Shown here: one piece after another, positions 12,534 through 14,951 of the stretch | How positions within the stretch are numbered: position 1 is the stretch's first letter | How the letters are laid out: every line of letters begins with the position of its first letter | NCBI GenBank assembly: GCA_937873665.1 | Contig: CALMYW010000271.1 | Coordinates: 1-14,951 of the forward strand | DNA length: 14,951 nucleotides | DNA from: an uncultured Sphingorhabdus sp. | GTDB lineage: Bacteria > Pseudomonadota > Alphaproteobacteria > Sphingomonadales > Sphingomonadaceae | Direction: 5' to 3' | Notes under the pieces: generated by a model | The model's input: the letters and a program-made list of their open reading frames with translations, nothing else | What the model was told of the DNA's origin: nothing | The model's database searches: none | Position numbers and translations under genes: made by a program

Positions 12534-13004
12534 ATGGCGGCTTCGATTCTCCATCCCAGGCACGCAGCAGTGATTGTTGCGTTAATCGCTGTCTTGGCAA
12601 TACTCGGCTACGGCATCCTGGCTGGGTGGCAACTAGTCTCCGTGTGGATACCTTCGGACGGACAGGGCTCCGGGAACCCCGCTGTCGAATACACTTCGGC
12701 CGCGTTAACCGGCTTGGTCGGAGGCGTGGTGGCAACGGCGTTCGGAGTCAAGCGACCGGATCCCAATGTTAATGCACTCAATAGTCTTTCCGGGTTTGCC
12801 ACCGCCGCCAAAGACAGTTCTACAACAAAGCAATGGATCGGAACGCTCTACGTAAGCGTTTATCTGATAATCGGGTTGCTGACCGTGTTTACTTGGGCTT
12901 TTCCAGGTAGTGACGCATCGGAAGCAGTTAAGATCACCGCTTCAACCTTCATCGGCATGGTGACGGCGATAGTCGCAAGCTTTTTTGCTTCGGATATAGA
13001 ATAA
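12534..13004 (+). CDS. Four-helix membrane protein of unknown function
   Basis: The ATG at 12534 (MAASILHPRH) is chosen because the first transmembrane segment follows it and the 27 codons upstream are Arg/Pro-rich; a weak GGCGG precedes it. The 156-aa product has hydrophobic segments at about 11-33, 52-70, 103-122 and 136-154. A cytoplasmic or external loop in the middle (KRPDPNVNALNSLSGFATAA, 74-93) contains no catalytic motif. GC content is moderate and unlike the siderophore operon. It is followed after 16 bp by the 123-aa gene, so the two form an operon. Such membrane proteins paired with a soluble partner occur in defence islands, but I recognise no family. Confidence 0.65.
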   Translation: MAASILHPRHAAVIVALIAVLAILGYGILAGWQLVSVWIPSDGQGSGNPAVEYTSAALTGLVGGVVATAFGVKRPDPNVNALNSLSGFATAAKDSSTTKQWIGTLYVSVYLIIGLLTVFTWAFPGSDASEAVKITASTFIGMVTAIVASFFASDIE

Positions 13005-13020
13005 AACCGAAGGGCATAAA

Positions 13021-13392
13021 ATGAGCCGACAATCTATCGAAGCAATTCGCGAATCCACAAAGCTGCTTTTTGGAGACTCAACAGGCGACGTGCAACTAGA
13101 CTATATAACTGAAGAACTAGTAGCGAATTTAGAGCAAGCTAATATGGAGGACATAGACGCGACTTCACCTCATTTGAATGCGGTGATGTATGGCAATCGG
13201 CCCGTTTACAAGCCCGATATATCAAGGGTGGGTTTTGTCGGACGGTTCTACTTCTACAATGGGGCCCCGAACCGTCCCAATCACCCCTGCGGCTCCGCCT
13301 CCCGTCGCGGCTACTGGGTCCGCCAAGCGCCATTTGGCGAACGGTATCAAAACTGTGGCCGATTTTGGGGCTTCAAGTTTCAGTGGCTCTGA
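13021..13392 (+). CDS. Hypothetical protein, probably disrupted at its 3' end
   Basis: The start at 13021 has GAAGGGC upstream. Residues 1-80 look like a genuine protein (MSRQSIEAIRESTKLLFGDS..., LDYITEELVANLEQANMEDI). From about residue 81 (13261, at GGGGCCCC) the in-frame peptide becomes rich in Trp, Cys, Arg and aromatics (YWVRQAPFGERYQNCGRFWG). The +1 frame instead gives a Pro/Ala-rich linker and a more ordinary sequence (GPRTVPITPAAPPPVAATGS). GC also rises here. Either a frameshift or a recombination joint at about 13260 is likely. The original protein would have been longer. Function is unknown, and the upstream membrane protein is its probable partner. Confidence 0.5.
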   Translation: MSRQSIEAIRESTKLLFGDSTGDVQLDYITEELVANLEQANMEDIDATSPHLNAVMYGNRPVYKPDISRVGFVGRFYFYNGAPNRPNHPCGSASRRGYWVRQAPFGERYQNCGRFWGFKFQWL

Positions 13393-13448
13393 GCAGCATC
13401 GGCGGCAGAGTGTGCATCGCCACATCCTGATTGCGGAACCCCAGGGAA

Positions 13449-13553
13449 CTAGTGGTCCGCATTTGAAGTCTTCTTACGGTTGGCTTTCGCGAGGACTTCG
13501 TCGGCGGTTTTCGTCCAGACGAAGGGGTGGGACCGGGTGTTAACCCCGCTGAT
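13449..13553 (-). mobile_element. C-terminal scrap of an IS630-type transposase
   Basis: The minus strand reads VNTRSHPFVWTKTADEVLAK, then ANRKKTSNADH and a TAG at 13451-13449. The block PFVWTKTADEVL is the hallmark C-terminal end of IS630-family transposases, which continue to a short basic tail and stop. An in-frame TGA just upstream ends the match, so only about 31 residues survive. It is a fossil of an older insertion, separated by 67 bp from the left end of the complete IS3-family element. Confidence 0.7.
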
Positions 13554-13690
13554 TCACGGGCCGGTGTGACTGCTGCTGTCGGGTGACGGCGGGCTTGTTT
13601 TCGCGTAAGGGCGTGCGGGGTGGACCGTTCCCGTTCTGGTGGACACGCGGAGATGAGCGGAGAGTTCCCCCGAGATAGAGGGAGCAGATT

Positions 13691-13984
13691 ATGGGATCGA
13701 CTCGTCGGAGCTTCACTCCCGAGTACAAGGCCAACGCGGTAAGTTTGGTTATCGATGATGGTCGTGCGATCGCCGAGGTTGCACGCAGTATCGGCGTTCA
13801 CGAGATGACGTTGGGGAAATGGGTGAAGAAGTCCCGAGACGAGGGAAACGGCGAGTCTGACCGCCCGTTGAATGAGGACGAGCGGGCGGAACTCGAGCGT
13901 CTCCGCGAAGAAGTGAAACACGCCCGGATGGAGGCGGAGTTCGCAAAAAAAGTAGCGACCTGGTTCGCGAAAGACCCGCGGTGA
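13691..13984 (+). CDS. IS3-family transposase OrfA
   Basis: The 97-aa protein has an N-terminal HTH that binds the IS ends (RRSFTPEYKANAVSLVIDDG, AIAEVARSIGVHEMTLGKWV, 5-45). It is followed by the leucine-zipper-like helix ERAELERLREEVKHARMEAE (64-83) and the standard ending FAKKVATWFAKDPR. GGGAG precedes the ATG. A7G at 13945-13952 (GCA AAA AAA GTA in frame) allows a -1 shift into the orfB frame, which is open from there onward, giving the OrfAB transposase fusion. Its stop overlaps the GTG at 13981. Confidence 0.9.
   Translation: MGSTRRSFTPEYKANAVSLVIDDGRAIAEVARSIGVHEMTLGKWVKKSRDEGNGESDRPLNEDERAELERLREEVKHARMEAEFAKKVATWFAKDPR
13945..13952 (+). promoter_or_regulatory. Poly-A slippery site for -1 frameshift (OrfAB)
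   Basis: AAAAAAAG is read in the orfA frame as gcA AAA AAA Gta, the A-AAA-AAA type of slippery heptamer. Shifting back one base enters the orfB frame, which has no stop between here and 13981. IS3-family elements use this to make the active fused transposase. Confidence 0.65.
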
Positions 13985-14865
13985 AATTCGCGGCTATCGC
14001 GGACTGGGCTGAATCCGATTCCTATCCGGTTACGTTCATGTGTGCTCAACTCGACGTATCGACTTCTGGCTATTACAAATGGCGTGGCAAATCCCGCTCA
14101 GCTCGAGACCTGCGGGACGACGAACTGACCACGCTGATCGAGTGCCTCTACGAGCGTCTCAACGGCCGCCCTGGCGTTCGTCGTATGCGCGCAGAGCTCG
14201 CCGCCGGCGGCCATCGGGTCTCGCACAAGCGGGTGTGGCGGCTCATGAAAACCGCAGGCCTGGAAGGCCGCCACCCGAAGGCGTGGAAGCGCACCACCGT
14301 CGCCGGAGAGCGCCCCGTTCCTGCACCTGACCTCGTCGGCCGTGACTTCACGGCGGCCGAGGCGAACACCAAGTGGTGCGGCGATATTACTTACGTGCGG
14401 ACCTGGAATGGCTGGGCGTACTTGGCCACCGTCATCGATCTGCACTCCCGGATGGTCGTCGGATGGGCCGTGGCCGACCATATGCGCACCGAGCTGGTCA
14501 CCGACGCACTGGACATGGCCATCGCTCGTCGTCGACCACCCGGAAAAGTAATATTTCACAGCGATCGCGGAACTCAATACACGTCCGCTGACTTCGACAA
14601 GTACTGCACGAAAAACAATATCCGACGATCGTTGGGGCGCACTGGAATTTGTTTCGACAATGCGGTCGCAGAATCATTCTTCGCGAGCTACAAAAAGGAA
14701 CTCATTCACACGCGCCCATGGCCCACCCTGAAAGCACTCACAAAGAGCACATTCACCTGGATCGAGGAGTACTACAACAGGGCACGACGACATTCCACAC
14801 TGGGATATTTGACACCAGCCGAGTATGAACTAGGATTCAGAGACATATACGAACTCGCCGCTTAA
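13981..14865 (+). CDS. IS3-family transposase OrfB (rve-type DDE integrase core)
   Basis: The 294-aa catalytic part has an N-terminal HTH_21-like segment (DDELTTLIECLYERLNGRPG, then VRRMRAELAAGGHRVSHKRV, about 46-85) and a complete DDE core. The catalytic residues are D135 in WCGDITYVRTWNGWAYLATV, D195 in IFHSDRGTQYTSADF and E231 in FDNAVAESFFASYKKEL, with exactly 35 residues between the last two (the DD35E spacing of the rve superfamily). The C-terminal YYNRARRHSTLGYLTPAEYE (264-283) is the standard IS3 ending. It may be made alone from the GTG at 13981 or as the C-terminal part of the OrfAB fusion. Nothing appears broken. Confidence 0.93.
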   Translation: MKFAAIADWAESDSYPVTFMCAQLDVSTSGYYKWRGKSRSARDLRDDELTTLIECLYERLNGRPGVRRMRAELAAGGHRVSHKRVWRLMKTAGLEGRHPKAWKRTTVAGERPVPAPDLVGRDFTAAEANTKWCGDITYVRTWNGWAYLATVIDLHSRMVVGWAVADHMRTELVTDALDMAIARRRPPGKVIFHSDRGTQYTSADFDKYCTKNNIRRSLGRTGICFDNAVAESFFASYKKELIHTRPWPTLKALTKSTFTWIEEYYNRARRHSTLGYLTPAEYELGFRDIYELAA

Positions 14866-14896
14866 TTGCAGTGGCCACTTTAGCGGGAACACTCCA

Positions 14897-14951
14897 GGGG
14901 TGCCGGCTGGCGCTGCCGGTGGGCGGGTCTCCGGGTGGTGATGTCGAGGGC
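14897..14951. other. Right flank of the IS3-family element
   Basis: These 55 bp continue the sequence interrupted at 13620. Joining the two flanks across the insertion leaves a minus-strand frame open, but it reads as Arg/Pro/Ala-rich peptide that I cannot assign. No feature is recognised. Confidence 0.3.

Larger units (their letters stand above)
13621..14896 (+). mobile_element. Complete IS3-family insertion sequence (1276 bp)
   Basis: The ends are imperfect 26-bp inverted repeats. The left end at 13621-13646 begins TGGACCGTTCCCG. The right end at 14871-14896 read in reverse begins TGGAGTGTTCCCG. They match at 19 of 26 positions. GGGG occurs just outside both ends (13617-13620 and 14897-14900), fitting the 3-5 bp target duplication of IS3 elements. 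The interior holds intact overlapping orfA and orfB with a poly-A slip site. The element appears recent and potentially active, since both frames are uninterrupted. Confidence 0.85.

Noticed and set aside
13373..13921. Minus-strand 182-aa frame across the IS3 left end.
   Set aside because: It is antisense to orfA and spans the transposon end. The true minus-strand coding remnant here is the short IS630 tail in a different frame.
1..14951. CRISPR arrays, tRNA or rRNA genes, integrase and attachment sites.
   Set aside because: No regularly spaced repeats, cloverleaf or rRNA-like sequence, and no tyrosine or serine integrase was seen on reading both strands.

Overview
The window is high-GC actinobacterial DNA. 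The evidence is the roughly 70 % GC siderophore operon, GTG starts, ATGA or GTGA overlaps between genes, a leaderless-type promoter, and families typical of Actinomycetota. The genus cannot be fixed from this sequence. The first 4 kb looks like chromosomal backbone. The rest is a mosaic of lower-GC accessory DNA, broken genes and insertion-sequence debris.

Layout. (1) 1-4024, + strand: a tightly coupled iron-siderophore uptake operon. It holds the last codons of an upstream gene (probably the solute-binding protein), two FecCD-type permeases, a FepC-type ATPase and a siderophore-interacting FAD reductase (SIP). Together they import a ferric siderophore and release the iron. (2) 4238-5862, - strand: small genes with the look of a decayed conjugative or integrative element. 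They include a 72-aa basic protein with twin TGCAAA-type operators, a truncated second gene, and a four-gene run of 67-115 aa proteins with membrane segments. (3) 6012-10772: the most interesting block. A small helix-turn-helix protein is coupled to a CYTH-domain protein (+). Convergent to it lie a dGTPase and a coupled 128-aa protein, driven by a near-consensus leaderless promoter (-). Next comes a second, divergent CYTH-domain protein coupled to a SIR2-family NAD-binding protein (-). The triphosphate-binding (CYTH), dNTP-degrading (dGTPase) and NAD+-consuming (SIR2) families point to anti-phage defence. The CYTH-SIR2 pair is the best candidate for an undescribed system.

(4) 10912-11998: an XRE regulator with a 32-bp nested palindrome in front of it, a 5' fragment of a GNAT acetyltransferase gene, and a NaeI-type restriction endonuclease. 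The endonuclease keeps its catalytic domain but has lost its C-terminal DNA-binding domain at the breakpoint shared with the GNAT fragment. No methyltransferase is visible. (5) 12122-14951: an IS3-family remnant with an internal deletion, an unrecognised two-gene unit (four-helix membrane protein plus a soluble protein that may be truncated), the C-terminal scrap of an IS630-type transposase, and a complete 1276-bp IS3-family element with imperfect 26-bp inverted repeats and a probable GGGG target duplication.

No tRNA, rRNA, CRISPR array or integrase gene was recognised.
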